From positions 1 to 32,394 of the forward strand of contig PLYT01000015.1 of NCBI GenBank assembly GCA_003153475.1: DNA of 32,394 nucleotides, written 5' to 3'. The stretch's first letter is position 1; the number at the start of each line of letters is the position of its first letter. This document shows, piece after piece, positions 1 to 8,498 of this stretch. This DNA is from Betaproteobacteria bacterium. Lineage in GTDB: Bacteria > Pseudomonadota > Gammaproteobacteria > Burkholderiales > Casimicrobiaceae. The translations under genes and the position numbers were made by a program. The notes below the pieces were generated by a model. The model saw nothing but the letters and a program-made list of their open reading frames with translations. It searched no databases and was not told where the DNA came from.

Positions 1-1188
1 CGGCGCGAGACCGACATCCTGGACGTGTGGCTCGACTCGGGCGTTTCGTGGCTGGCGGTGCTGGGTGAGGACGCCGTCGCCGATTTGTACTTGGAAGGCT
101 CCGACCAGCATCGCGGCTGGTTCCATTCGTCGCTGCTTTCGTCGAGCATGCTCAACGGCGTGCCGCCGTACAAGGCGCTGCTGACGCACGGCTTCGCCGT
201 CGACGGCGAAGGCAAGAAGATGTCGAAGTCCAAAGGCAACGTCGTCGCTCCGCAGACGGTTTCCGACACGCTGGGCGCCGAGATCCTGCGCCTGTGGGTC
301 GGCGCGACCGACTATTCAGGCGAGCTATCGATCTCCAACGAGATCCTGAAGCGCGTCGTCGAAGGCTATCGCCGCATTCGCAATACGCTGCGCTTTTTGC
401 TCGCGAACACGGCGGATTTCGATCCGGCGCGCGACGCCGTGCCCCTGGCCGAGCTCTTCGAGCTCGACCGCTATGCGCTCGATGTCGCCCACGGCTACTT
501 CGACGACATGCGACAGAAGTATGCGGCGTACGAGTTCCACCTGGTCGTACAGGCGCTGCAGCTGTATTGTTCGGAGGAGCTGGGCGGACGCTATCTCGAC
601 ATCCTGAAGGACCGGCTCTACACGGCGGCCGCGGATTCGAAGGGGCGGCGCTCGGCGCAAACGGCGCTAACCCTCATCCGGGACGAATTGATCAAGCTGA
701 TGGCGCCGATTCTGTCGTTTACCGCGGAAGAGGCCTGGCGCATCGTCCATCCGGAGGATTCGACGATCTTCGCCGCCACCTGGGATGCGCAACCCCGGGC
801 CGTCCGCAGCGACGGCGGCGATTTCTCCGCGCGCTGGACGGCGATCATGGAAGTCAGGGATGCGGTGCTCAAACGGCTGGAGTCGTCGCGCGAGCGGGGA
901 GAGATCGGCTCGTCGCTTCAGGCGGAGATCGTGATCATTGCGCCGCCGCCGGTCTACGAGGCCCTGTCCTCGATCGGCGACGACCTTCGCTTCGTCATGA
1001 TCACGTCGTCGGCGATCGTCGTGCGCGGCGACGCGCTCGACATCCAGGTGAAACCGAGCACCCACGCGAAATGCGAGCGCTGCTGGCACTATCGTGCCGA
1101 CGTCGGCGCCGAGCCGGCGCATCCGACACTCTGCGCGCGTTGCGTGGCCAATCTTTACGGCAGCGGCGAGCCGCGCCGATTCGCGTGA
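1..1188 (+). CDS. ileS: Isoleucyl-tRNA synthetase, C-terminal part (5' end outside window)
   Basis: This is the C-terminal ~395 residues of a cytoplasmic class I aminoacyl-tRNA synthetase that charges tRNA-Ile. The reading frame is open from base 1, so the N-terminal half lies upstream of the window. Visible landmarks are the catalytic-domain segment [14 protein letters not shown], the ATP-binding signature KMSKSKGN (about nt 217-240), the helical anticodon-binding domain, and a C-terminal zinc-binding knuckle with paired cysteines (CERCWHYR ... CARC, about nt 1072-1145) typical of bacterial IleRS. It is followed after 5 bases by lspA and then ispH, an order common in proteobacteria, so these are probably co-transcribed. 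No oddities are seen in the part present. Confidence 0.97.
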   Translation, partial: RRETDILDVWLDSGVSWLAVLGEDAVADLYLEGSDQHRGWFHSSLLSSSMLNGVPPYKALLTHGFAVDGEGKKMSKSKGNVVAPQTVSDTLGAEILRLWVGATDYSGELSISNEILKRVVEGYRRIRNTLRFLLANTADFDPARDAVPLAELFELDRYALDVAHGYFDDMRQKYAAYEFHLVVQALQLYCSEELGGRYLDILKDRLYTAAADSKGRRSAQTALTLIRDELIKLMAPILSFTAEEAWRIVHPEDSTIFAATWDAQPRAVRSDGGDFSARWTAIMEVRDAVLKRLESSRERGEIGSSLQAEIVIIAPPPVYEALSSIGDDLRFVMITSSAIVVRGDALDIQVKPSTHAKCERCWHYRADVGAEPAHPTLCARCVANLYGSGEPRRFA

Positions 1189-1193
1189 GCAAC

Positions 1194-1736
1194 ATGCGCA
1201 ACGAGGGCACGGGCTCGCGCCTCTGGTGGACATGGCTGCTGGTCAGCGCCGCGGTAATCGCCGCTGACCAGCTCAGCAAGTCACTGGTGGAATCGGCCCT
1301 GCGCGCCGGCGAGCAACACGCGATCACCGGCAACTTCAGCATCGTTCTCGCGTACAACGCCGGCGCCGCGTTCAGCTTTCTCGCCGATGCATCCGGCTGG
1401 CAGCGCTATATGTTTGCCGCCTTTGCGCTGGCAGCCTCGGCGGCGATCGTCTGGCTGCTGCGTCGCGGCGGCGATCGCATCTACTGTCTGGCGCTGAGCC
1501 TGATTCTCGGCGGGGCGCTGGGCAATCTCTGGGATCGCCTGACGCTGGGCAAGGTCGTCGATTTTCTGCTGATACACGATTACCTTCCATTCGGCGGGGG
1601 CGTGGCTGCGCACCTGGACCCGTTTCCGGCGTTCAACCTGGCTGATAGCGCACTCAGCGTCGGTGTCGCGCTGTTGATCCTGGACAGCTTTCGCCAGCGC
1701 CATGCCGATCGCCCGGCCATGACGCAGAACCGATGA
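1194..1736 (+). CDS. lspA: Lipoprotein signal peptidase (signal peptidase II)
   Basis: A 180-residue inner-membrane aspartyl protease that removes signal peptides from diacylglyceryl-modified prolipoproteins. Four hydrophobic segments are visible, with the family motifs [24 protein letters not shown] and FNLADS. The last two carry the catalytic aspartate pair (D123 and D151 by my count). The ATG at 1194 lies 5 bases after ileS and is chosen because it begins the conserved N-terminal membrane segment; the frame stays open further upstream only as a shadow of ileS. Its stop overlaps the ispH start (ATGA at 1733-1736), indicating translational coupling. Likely clients in this window are the lipobox-bearing phosphoesterase (15584-17077) and perhaps the Tat protein (19289-20065). 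Confidence 0.96.
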   Translation: MRNEGTGSRLWWTWLLVSAAVIAADQLSKSLVESALRAGEQHAITGNFSIVLAYNAGAAFSFLADASGWQRYMFAAFALAASAAIVWLLRRGGDRIYCLALSLILGGALGNLWDRLTLGKVVDFLLIHDYLPFGGGVAAHLDPFPAFNLADSALSVGVALLILDSFRQRHADRPAMTQNR

Positions 1737-2680
1737 ACGAGGTCATCCTTGCTAACCCGCGCGGATTTTGCGCCGGCGTCGACCGCGCGATAGCGATCGT
1801 CGAGGAGGCGCTCGCCCGATTCGGCGCGCCGATCTACGTCAGGCACGAGGTCGTGCACAACAAATTCGTCGTCGACGATCTCAAGTCCAAGGGCGCGGTA
1901 TTCGTCGACGAGCTGGTCGACGTGCCGCAGGGCAGCACCGTGGTGTTCAGCGCGCACGGGGTATCGCGCGCAGTGCGCGCCGAAGCCGACGCGCGCGGCC
2001 TGAAAGTCTTCGACGCGACCTGTCCTCTGGTGACCAAGGTGCACGTCGAAGTGGCGAAAATGCACGCGCAGGGACGCGAAATCGTGATGATCGGCCACGC
2101 GGGCCACCCCGAAGTCGAGGGAACGATGGGCCAGGCCGACGGGGGCATCCACCTGGTCGATTCGGTCGCCGAAGTCGATGGCCTGATCGTGCGCGACGCG
2201 TCGCGGCTTGCGTACGTGACGCAGACCACGCTCTCGGTTGACGACGCCGCCGCGATCGTCGCGGGGCTCAAGCGGCGGTTTCCTGCGATCGTCGGCCCGC
2301 GCCGGGACGACATCTGCTATGCGACGCAAAATCGCCAGGACGCGGTCAAGTTCCTTGCGCCGCAGTGCGACGTCGTCATCGTCGTCGGCAGCCCGAACAG
2401 CTCGAACTCCAACCGATTGCGCGAAGTCGCCGCGCATCGCGGCATTCCGGCCTACATGATCGATCACGCCGAAGAGCTCGATCCGGAGTGGGTCGAAGGC
2501 AAGCGGCACGTCGGCGTCACCGCCGGCGCCTCCGCGCCTGAAATCCTGGTGCAGCAGGTGATCGAACGCCTGCGACAGCTCGGCGCCGGCAAGGTGCGCG
2601 AGCTCGACGGCACCGTCGAGTCGGTAGTGTTCCCGCTGCCGCGAAGCCTGGGCGCGCAGGCCGAGCGCGGCTCAGGCTGA
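1733..2680 (+). CDS. ispH: 4-hydroxy-3-methylbut-2-enyl diphosphate reductase
   Basis: The last enzyme of the MEP isoprenoid pathway, a cytoplasmic 4Fe-4S protein that reduces HMBPP to IPP and DMAPP. The 315-residue length is normal for the family. The three conserved cluster cysteines are visible: C13 in [12 protein letters not shown]97 in DATCPLV and C195 in ICYATQNRQ. The conserved substrate-binding segments [12 protein letters not shown] and SSNSNRL are also present. It starts inside the lspA stop codon, so it belongs to the ileS-lspA-ispH unit. It ends 8 bases before the convergent DUF2069 gene; I see no obvious hairpin in that gap. Confidence 0.97.
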   Translation: MNEVILANPRGFCAGVDRAIAIVEEALARFGAPIYVRHEVVHNKFVVDDLKSKGAVFVDELVDVPQGSTVVFSAHGVSRAVRAEADARGLKVFDATCPLVTKVHVEVAKMHAQGREIVMIGHAGHPEVEGTMGQADGGIHLVDSVAEVDGLIVRDASRLAYVTQTTLSVDDAAAIVAGLKRRFPAIVGPRRDDICYATQNRQDAVKFLAPQCDVVIVVGSPNSSNSNRLREVAAHRGIPAYMIDHAEELDPEWVEGKRHVGVTAGASAPEILVQQVIERLRQLGAGKVRELDGTVESVVFPLPRSLGAQAERGSG

Positions 2681-2688
2681 CGCGCCCG

Positions 2689-3060
2689 CTAAACGGGAGA
2701 GCGCAGCGCCCGACGCTGGGCGCGAAACCAGCCCAGCCCCGCGGCGAGCGTCGCGAGTGCCAGCGCGACCGCGGCGCCGGCGCACAGCGCCTGACGACCG
2801 CCGTCGCTGAACGCGCGCACGACGCCCTCGGCGACATACCAGGGCAGCAGCAGCAGCGTCCATTGGCGCGCGCGAATTCGCCCCTGCGCGACGCCGGGCG
2901 TGAAGGCGAGCAGCGGCAAGGCCTTCAGCGCCAGCCACGACCCTCCCGGTTTGAGCGGCGCGAGCCACATCTCCCAGAGCAATTCCAGCAGTGCGAGGGC
3001 GAGAAGTGCGGCAGCGGTTGCGCGCCGCCAGCGAAGGTCGCCCTCAGGCGACGGCGACAT
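2689..3060 (-). CDS. DUF2069 family inner-membrane protein
   Basis: A 123-residue hydrophobic protein with about four predicted membrane segments (near residues 13-30, 42-56, 65-80 and 88-108). The block WLAPLKPGGSWLALKALPLL and the later WYVAEGVVRAFSD match the DUF2069 family of beta/gammaproteobacterial membrane proteins, whose function is unknown. Its ATG (3060) lies inside the 3' end of the upstream gene (17-base overlap), so it is translationally coupled to the PilZ-like gene. It converges on ispH. No catalytic motif is visible and I assign no function. Confidence 0.8.
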   Translation of the reverse strand: MSPSPEGDLRWRRATAAALLALALLELLWEMWLAPLKPGGSWLALKALPLLAFTPGVAQGRIRARQWTLLLLPWYVAEGVVRAFSDGGRQALCAGAAVALALATLAAGLGWFRAQRRALRSPV

Positions 3061-4579
3061 ACTCGAACAGCTCGAAGCCCGGGCCCTGGTCGACCAGCTT
3101 GGTCAGCACGGCGGTGCCGACCGACTTGTCGCGGTGCAGGGAAATCGCCTGCTCGAGCTGGAACATCCCGGCCGGGACCAGCACCATCGGCGGCGCCTCG
3201 TCCTGGCCGCTGTCCGGCATCAGCACCATCGGCACCAGCGGCGAGGCGTCATCACCCTCGCCGCGCCCCGCCGCCGCCTCCGGGCTGTCGGTCAGCAACT
3301 CGCAGCCGAACTCCAGGCCCGTACCTTTCAGCGTGTTGCGAAACCAGCGTACGATTGCCGCCTGCAGCGCCGTTCGTCCCTCGACGCGCAGCGCGATCAG
3401 ATCGCCGACACGCAATGGCGCGTGGACCGAGTCGATCTGTCGCAGCGCGTAGCCGGCCGGCGTGTGGTTGATGACCTGGCAGGCAGTCATCGTCGGCAGG
3501 CCGGGCGGTGGATTGAAACTGGCCAGATGGGCACCGGGGCTGTATTGCCAGACGGCGTTCAAGCCCGCGCACATCACGACCCTGGCTCGCGACGGCAGCC
3601 GGTTGAATTGCCGCGCCGGGGGTATTGCCCACTGCCGCAGCAGGCGGCGCAGCAGCGTCATGTATTGCGCGACCGCGGCGGTGTCGGCAGGAAATCCCGC
3701 CGGTGCCTTGCCGCCGGTGTCGAGCGTACGCAGTTGCTCCTGCAGTTGGAAAGCGAGGTCGAAGGTCAGCAGAAAGAGCTTGTTGCCCTCGATGTTGCCC
3801 CCCTTGTTCGACGAGAAAGGCGGGAAATCATGCCCGATCGGGACGATCGCCACGGCTTTGGCCAGCCGGTGCACCGGGGCCACGTCGGTCAGCTTCGCCC
3901 AATGCGAATGCTCCTGCAGATACTGGATCACGTGGCCGAGCTGAGTCGGCAGGAAGCCGTAGGGATTGGCCAGCGCTAGCAGCAGGGCTTGCACGTAGAT
4001 CCGTTGCGGCGTTGCCTCGGGGTTGTCGCTGGCGATCGGCGTCTGGTGCAGGCGGCGAGAGCGGGCGTGAACGTAGATCACGTGCGCGTCGTGCCAGGTT
4101 CGCGCCGGCACCGGCGCGTAGGACATGTAGCTGTTGGTCAGTACGCGCGTTGTGCATTGCAGGCAGCGATGAATCAACGCTACCAGCAGCCGATTGCCGC
4201 CAAGCAGGATGCGCTTGTCGGCTTCGTGCGCGAGCAACCGCTTGTACGCGGTGGCGAGCTCGGCCGAGAGCGTCAGCGCCACCTTGGCCGCCTGCAGCGC
4301 ATTGCCGGTCAGAGGATGCGCGGCGCGCGCGAAATTGCGCTCGAGTATCGGCCAGAGAGTGACCGCGGCCGCATAGAATTTCTCGGCGACCTCGAGCCGG
4401 CGCGAGTCCGAAATCGCGGCCCGGTTGATCGCGGCGAGCGCATCGCCGATCACGCCGGCGGCTTCGATCGACTCCCGCTTCATCGTTTCGTCGATCCACG
4501 CCTGGACTTGCGCCGGCCGTGTTTCGGGCGGATGCGCAGGGCGGTCGTTGATCGCCGGCAGGCTGAGTGCGATGCTCAA
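3044..4579 (-). CDS. Hypothetical protein with PilZ-like C-terminal domain
   Basis: About 511 residues, with no signal peptide or membrane segment. The first ~330 residues are largely helical and match no family I can name. The region beginning MTACQVINHTPAGYALRQI, followed by VGDLIALRVEG and IVRWFRNTLKGTGLEFGCEL, has the strand pattern and N-T-P-x-G-Y motif of degenerate PilZ-like domains found in beta/gammaproteobacterial cytoplasmic proteins. The classical RxxxR c-di-GMP motif is not clear, so binding is unproven. Start choice is uncertain: a TTG at 4579 begins the first protein-like segment (SIALSLPAIND), another TTG lies at 4657, and an ATG at 4483. It follows the hydrolase gene closely and overlaps DUF2069 downstream, suggesting an operon. 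Confidence 0.75.
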   Translation of the reverse strand: MSIALSLPAINDRPAHPPETRPAQVQAWIDETMKRESIEAAGVIGDALAAINRAAISDSRRLEVAEKFYAAAVTLWPILERNFARAAHPLTGNALQAAKVALTLSAELATAYKRLLAHEADKRILLGGNRLLVALIHRCLQCTTRVLTNSYMSYAPVPARTWHDAHVIYVHARSRRLHQTPIASDNPEATPQRIYVQALLLALANPYGFLPTQLGHVIQYLQEHSHWAKLTDVAPVHRLAKAVAIVPIGHDFPPFSSNKGGNIEGNKLFLLTFDLAFQLQEQLRTLDTGGKAPAGFPADTAAVAQYMTLLRRLLRQWAIPPARQFNRLPSRARVVMCAGLNAVWQYSPGAHLASFNPPPGLPTMTACQVINHTPAGYALRQIDSVHAPLRVGDLIALRVEGRTALQAAIVRWFRNTLKGTGLEFGCELLTDSPEAAAGRGEGDDASPLVPMVLMPDSGQDEAPPMVLVPAGMFQLEQAISLHRDKSVGTAVLTKLVDQGPGFELFEYVAVA

Positions 4580-4663
4580 GGGCGTTAGTCGTCGGAGGGG
4601 GTTATCGGCCGATTGTAGACGATGCGATTCGAGGTTGGACGGTGCGCACCGCGGCAAAGGCTC

Positions 4664-5518
4664 TTACATGGCGTCGAGAAAGGCCGCGACCGGCGCGATC
4701 TGCGCGGCGTCGAGCAACATCGGCGCGTGTCCAATTCCGGGAAATTCGATCAGATCGGGCTTGGGCCCGCGCGTGCGCATCGCCGCCGCGGTCGCCGGCG
4801 CGAGCAGGTCCGATTCGGCCCCGCGCAGTAACAGCGTAGGGCACGAGATCGCGTCCCACAGCGGCCAGAGGTCGCTCTTGAGCGTCGCCTGGACACGAAA
4901 CGGCACCGCGATGCCGGGATCGTACTTGAGGCGCCAGCGGCCGTCGGGGAGCTGCCGCGCCGTCGTCCGCGCCAGCGTCTCCCACTGCGCATCGGACAGT
5001 GCGCCGAATGGCGCCGACACGGCGCGGATATGCGCCTCGAGCGCCGCGAACGACTCGAACTGCGGATCGGCGCCGACGTAGGAGCCAATCCGCGCGAGCG
5101 CCGCCGACTCGATCACCGGGCCGACGTCGTTGACGACGAGCCTTACGACCGGCGTATTGCGCTGCGCGGCGAGCACGATGCCCAGGAGACCGCCCATCGA
5201 GGTGCCGACCCAGGCGCAGCGCTCGACAGCGGCGTGCGCCAGCAACGCGGTCAGCGCCGTCAGATAGGCCGGTAGTGCGTAGTCGTTCGGATCGGCCAGC
5301 CAGTCGCTGTCGCCGCGCCCCGGCATGTCGGGACACAAAACGCGAAATCGATCGCCGATCGCTGCCGCCAGGGCGTCGAAGTCGCGACCGTTGCGCGTCA
5401 GCCCGTGGACGCAGACGACGACGCGCGGATTGCCCGGATCGCCCCATTGTCGATAGACGACACGATGGAAGCCGTGCGGACTGAGACTGTTGAAATGGCG
5501 TTCTTGCGGACCGGGCAT
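4664..5518 (-). CDS. Alpha/beta hydrolase-fold protein
   Basis: A 284-residue cytoplasmic serine hydrolase of unknown substrate. Alpha/beta hydrolase landmarks appear in order: the oxyanion segment VCVHGLTRNGRDFD (about residues 35-48), DMPGRGDSDW, the nucleophile elbow VGTSMGG with Ser107, the acid in LLRGAESDLL, and the catalytic histidine in GIGHAPML near the C-terminus. The strongly conserved HGLTRN and PGRGxSDW blocks are typical of esterases and hydrolases with no assigned pathway. The ATG at 5518 is preceded by non-coding sequence, and the gene ends just before the PilZ-like gene. It cannot be given a specific reaction from sequence alone. Confidence 0.9.
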   Translation of the reverse strand: MPGPQERHFNSLSPHGFHRVVYRQWGDPGNPRVVVCVHGLTRNGRDFDALAAAIGDRFRVLCPDMPGRGDSDWLADPNDYALPAYLTALTALLAHAAVERCAWVGTSMGGLLGIVLAAQRNTPVVRLVVNDVGPVIESAALARIGSYVGADPQFESFAALEAHIRAVSAPFGALSDAQWETLARTTARQLPDGRWRLKYDPGIAVPFRVQATLKSDLWPLWDAISCPTLLLRGAESDLLAPATAAAMRTRGPKPDLIEFPGIGHAPMLLDAAQIAPVAAFLDAM

Positions 5519-5605
5519 GCGGATCGGGCGCGCAGAGCCGATGCGCTGCGCCGCAACGCATCGTCGGGGAAAACGCGCACCGCGTCAAATGCGCGAAAGG
5601 GCTCG

Positions 5606-6268
5606 CTACTCCGCGCGCAACGTCCGGTCGAGCATCAACAGCATCGCCGCGGTGGCTCCCCAGATATAGCGCTCGCCGTAGGGAATCGCGTGGTAATCGC
5701 GCCGCAGCTCCCCCTGCCTGCGGAAATGACGCTGCTGATTGCCTGGCTCGAGAAGAAAGGCGAGCGGCACTTCGAACACCGAGGCGACCTCGACCGGATC
5801 GGGCTTCAAAACGATCGGCGGCTCGATCCAGGCGACAATCGGGGTCACGCGAAATCCGGTGACCGTCTCGTAATCGGCGAGCCGGCCGAGCGGCTGCACG
5901 CGATCGCGCGGCAAGCCGATCTCTTCCTCGGCTTCGCGCAGCGCCGCGTCAATTGCATCGGCATCCTCAGGCTCGATGCGGCCGCCGGGAAAACTGATCT
6001 GACCGGGATGGTCGGGGAGGTCGGCGCTGCGTTCGGTAAACAACACCGTCAGGCCGTCCGGGCGATTGACCAGCGGCACCAGGACGGCAGCCGGCGTGGC
6101 CACGCCTTCGCGGCCCGGGAGGCGAAATCCATCCGAAAGATCGGTCGCCGACTTCGGCGCGGGCCGCTCGAATCGGTCGCGCAACCACGCCTGCTGCTCG
6201 GCAGGCGACAGGTGGAAAAGAGGTAACTCCATCGGGCGCAAGGGCCCGAATCCGGGCGCGGCTAGCAT
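5606..6268 (-). CDS. CoA-type Nudix hydrolase (putative CoA pyrophosphatase)
   Basis: A 220-residue Nudix enzyme. The segment VLFTERSADLPDHPGQISFP, immediately followed by GGRIEPEDADA and ALREAEEEIGL, is the combination of CoA-recognition signature and Nudix box that marks the coenzyme A diphosphatase subfamily (NudL/Pcd1-like), which cleaves CoA to 3',5'-ADP and 4'-phosphopantetheine. The glutamates of REAEEE are the expected metal ligands. An alternative ATG at 6232 (MELPLFHLSP) may be the true start; neither has a clear Shine-Dalgarno. It sits between the sulfur cluster and the hydrolase gene on the same strand, but 87 bases separate it from the latter. Confidence 0.88.
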   Translation of the reverse strand: MLAAPGFGPLRPMELPLFHLSPAEQQAWLRDRFERPAPKSATDLSDGFRLPGREGVATPAAVLVPLVNRPDGLTVLFTERSADLPDHPGQISFPGGRIEPEDADAIDAALREAEEEIGLPRDRVQPLGRLADYETVTGFRVTPIVAWIEPPIVLKPDPVEVASVFEVPLAFLLEPGNQQRHFRRQGELRRDYHAIPYGERYIWGATAAMLLMLDRTLRAE

Positions 6269-6307
6269 TGTAGCGCGCGGTGCAAGCCGGTCGGCTGCGC
6301 TAGCGTG

Positions 6308-7087
6308 TCAGAGGAGAAGCTTGATCGCGGCGAGCCCCAAGGCACAGATGAGCAAAATGCGCAGGATATGCGTCGGCACGCTGCGCGTTGCTACGCTGCC
6401 CGCGACGATGCCCGGCAGCCCGCCGGTGACCAGCGCGAGCAGCAGGGCGGCGTCGATGCTGCCGAGCCACGCATGGCCCGCGGCGGCGATCGCGGTCAGC
6501 GGGACAGCGTGCGCGATGTCGCTGCCGGCGATCTCGGCAGGCTCGAGCTCGGGATAGAGCAACGCGAGGATGGCCGCGCCTATGGCTCTCGCGCCCAGCG
6601 ACGTCAACGCCACGGCGGCGCCGATCAGGGCTCCGGCAACGACCGTCGCGGCCGGGCGGTGGCGGCGCACGCGGTCGAGCGCCGGAGAATGGAGTGACCA
6701 GCGCCGGATACTGCCGCGAAGCAACAACAATGCGACGCTGACAAGTACTGCGATAGCGACCGATAACCGGATCACTCGCGCCAGTCCTTGCGGCGTGACG
6801 CTGACGTTGGCAAGGACCACGAGCGTCGCGATCGCCGCGAGGATGCTCCCGGCCGCGAGCAGCGCGACGACAGGCACTATTACCGTGCGCGCGGCGCGGT
6901 GCGCGAACGTCGCCGCAGTTTTGGTCACGGCGGCACAAGCGAGATCGGTGCCGACCGCAATAGGGGCGGGAATGCCGAATGCGGTAATCAACAGCGGTGT
7001 CATCAGCGACCCACCTCCGACGCCGGTGAGGCCGACCATCAGTCCGACGCCCAGGCCGGACAATGCAAGCCACGCAAATTCGATCAT
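6308..7087 (-). CDS. TauE/SafE family membrane transporter (probable sulfite exporter)
   Basis: About 259 residues with roughly eight hydrophobic segments arranged as two similar halves. The N-terminal block GLTGVGGGSLMTPLL ... FGIPAPIAVGTDL is the family signature. The second half carries the matching TSLGARAIGAAILALLYP and LPGIVAGSVATRSVP. TauE/SafE proteins export sulfite or related organosulfur anions. The location directly downstream of cobA, DUF934 and sulfite reductase supports a role in controlling sulfite or other sulfur anions; that role is inferred from context. The ATG at 7087 is preferred, with a GTG two codons upstream (7093) as an alternative. Confidence 0.88.
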   Translation of the reverse strand: MIEFAWLALSGLGVGLMVGLTGVGGGSLMTPLLITAFGIPAPIAVGTDLACAAVTKTAATFAHRAARTVIVPVVALLAAGSILAAIATLVVLANVSVTPQGLARVIRLSVAIAVLVSVALLLLRGSIRRWSLHSPALDRVRRHRPAATVVAGALIGAAVALTSLGARAIGAAILALLYPELEPAEIAGSDIAHAVPLTAIAAAGHAWLGSIDAALLLALVTGGLPGIVAGSVATRSVPTHILRILLICALGLAAIKLLL

Positions 7088-7126
7088 CGTCACCAGCCCG
7101 GAAACGGCATCCCGCTCGCCGGCGGA

Positions 7127-7936
7127 CTACCGCCCGATGCGGACACGGCCGGGATCGGTGCTCTCGCGACAATCGTCGGGCTCGGTGGCGCCGTCGACCA
7201 GCGCGTTTGCGCTTGCCGCCGCGGCCTGATGGGCGTGAAATTGCGCTCCGATCAGAATGACCGCGGGCCCTGGCAGACCGTCATCGGCGATCCGAGGCAG
7301 CCCGGCAATTGTCAAATAGATGACGCGCGCATTTGGCAGCGACGCATTCTCGACCACGGCCACCGGTGTCGCTGCCGCCTTGCCTGCGGCGATCAGCGCC
7401 GCCGCGATGGCGTCGGCCTGACCGACGCCCATGTAAATCGCGCCGGCATCGGCGGCTACGATGCTTCGCGCCCAATCGTTCGCGGCCTCGCCTTCTCCGA
7501 CGCGCGGAGTAACCAGGCTGACGGTGCGCACGACACCACGCTGAGTCAGCGAAATGCCGATTTGCGCGCTGGCCGCCAGCGCCGCCGTGATGCCCGGCAC
7601 GACCTCGTAGCGTACGCCGGCCGCTTCGAGCGCCGCTATTTCCTCCTGCGCGCGTCCGAAGAGCATCGGATCGCCGCCCTTGAGCCGCACGACGATCGAG
7701 TGTGCGGCCGCGGCATCGACCAGGCGCTTGTTGATGAATTGCTGCGCCGTCGAGTGCTTGCCGCAACGCTTGCCAACGGCGATCCTCCTGGCGTTCGCGG
7801 CGAGCGCAATCGTCTCCGGATGCACCAATGCGTCGTAGAACACGATGTCGGCTCGCTCGAGCAGTCGCGCGGCGCGCAACGTAAGGAGGTCGGGCGCGCC
7901 CGGACCTGCGCCGACCAGATAAACGATGCCGCTCAT
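7127..7936 (-). CDS. cobA: Uroporphyrinogen-III C-methyltransferase (SUMT)
   Basis: A 269-residue SAM-dependent methyltransferase that makes precorrin-2 from uroporphyrinogen III, the first step to siroheme and cobalamin. Visible motifs are the N-terminal VYLVGAGPGAPDLLTLRAA, the VVRLKGGDPMLFGRAQEE substrate/SAM loop, VVPGITAALAA and GAIYMGVGQ. It lacks the N-terminal CysG oxidase/chelatase domain, so it is a stand-alone SUMT. The frame is open upstream, but the ATG at 7936 is chosen because the family fold starts there. It lies 10 bases after DUF934 within the sulfite reductase operon, where it supplies the siroheme cofactor. The CbiX-like chelatase at 10253 may complete that pathway. Confidence 0.94.
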   Translation of the reverse strand: MSGIVYLVGAGPGAPDLLTLRAARLLERADIVFYDALVHPETIALAANARRIAVGKRCGKHSTAQQFINKRLVDAAAAHSIVVRLKGGDPMLFGRAQEEIAALEAAGVRYEVVPGITAALAASAQIGISLTQRGVVRTVSLVTPRVGEGEAANDWARSIVAADAGAIYMGVGQADAIAAALIAAGKAAATPVAVVENASLPNARVIYLTIAGLPRIADDGLPGPAVILIGAQFHAHQAAAASANALVDGATEPDDCRESTDPGRVRIGR

Positions 7937-7946
7937 GCCGCGGCCT

Positions 7947-8498
7947 TCATGAGACCGATCGCCCCGAGCTTTCGGTCGACGCGGGCGAACCGCCCGGAGA
8001 CGCTGCCTGAAGGCGCCGCCGGAACAGCGGCAACGGCTGCGCGACCGTCGCCTGGTAGTTGTCGCTGAAATCATCGAAGGCGACCAGCGCTTCGGCGACG
8101 TTGCGACCCGGTGCCAGCGCGAAGGTGTCGAAGCCGCATTGCCGCAGGTAATAGAGCTGGTCGCGCAGGATCTCGCCGATGGCGCGCAATTCGCCGCCGA
8201 AGCGGTATTTTTCCCGCAGCAGGCGCGCGCTCGAGTAACCGCGTCCGTCGCCGAAGCGCGGGAAATCCACCGCGATCAGCGGCAGGCGAGCGACGTCTGC
8301 GGCCAGCGCGTCGGGATCGTCGGCAGGCTTGAGCCAGACGCCGATATCGGCGTGTGCGGCCAATGCATCGCGTGCGGCAAGCCACAGCGCCAGCGGCGCG
8401 ATCGTCGGCGCCGCCGTGATGTCGGCCAGCGCGGCCGTATCGGGCAACAGCGTCCAGCGATCCTCGACGACGGTCCGGTCCTTAGTGAGCAGCGGCAT
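7947..8498 (-). CDS. DUF934 protein of the sulfite reductase operon
   Basis: A 183-residue cytoplasmic protein. The core FPRFGDGRGYSSARLLREKY followed by GELRAIGEILRDQLYYLRQC matches DUF934, a family found almost exclusively beside the beta-type CysI in proteobacteria and annotated as an accessory of sulfite reduction; its biochemical role is not established. The start MPLLTKDRTVVEDRW (ATG 8498) is chosen by family similarity and lies within the last codons of cysI (17-base overlap), which indicates translational coupling. The C-terminal ~25 residues are a Ser/Gly/Pro-rich tail. Confidence 0.9.
   Translation of the reverse strand: MPLLTKDRTVVEDRWTLLPDTAALADITAAPTIAPLALWLAARDALAAHADIGVWLKPADDPDALAADVARLPLIAVDFPRFGDGRGYSSARLLREKYRFGGELRAIGEILRDQLYYLRQCGFDTFALAPGRNVAEALVAFDDFSDNYQATVAQPLPLFRRRLQAASPGGSPASTESSGRSVS

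Noticed and set aside
294-1193. Extended 480-residue version of LspA starting at 294
   Set aside because: The upstream 300 codons overlap ileS in another frame and translate to Arg-rich sequence. The conserved LspA N-terminus begins at 1194.
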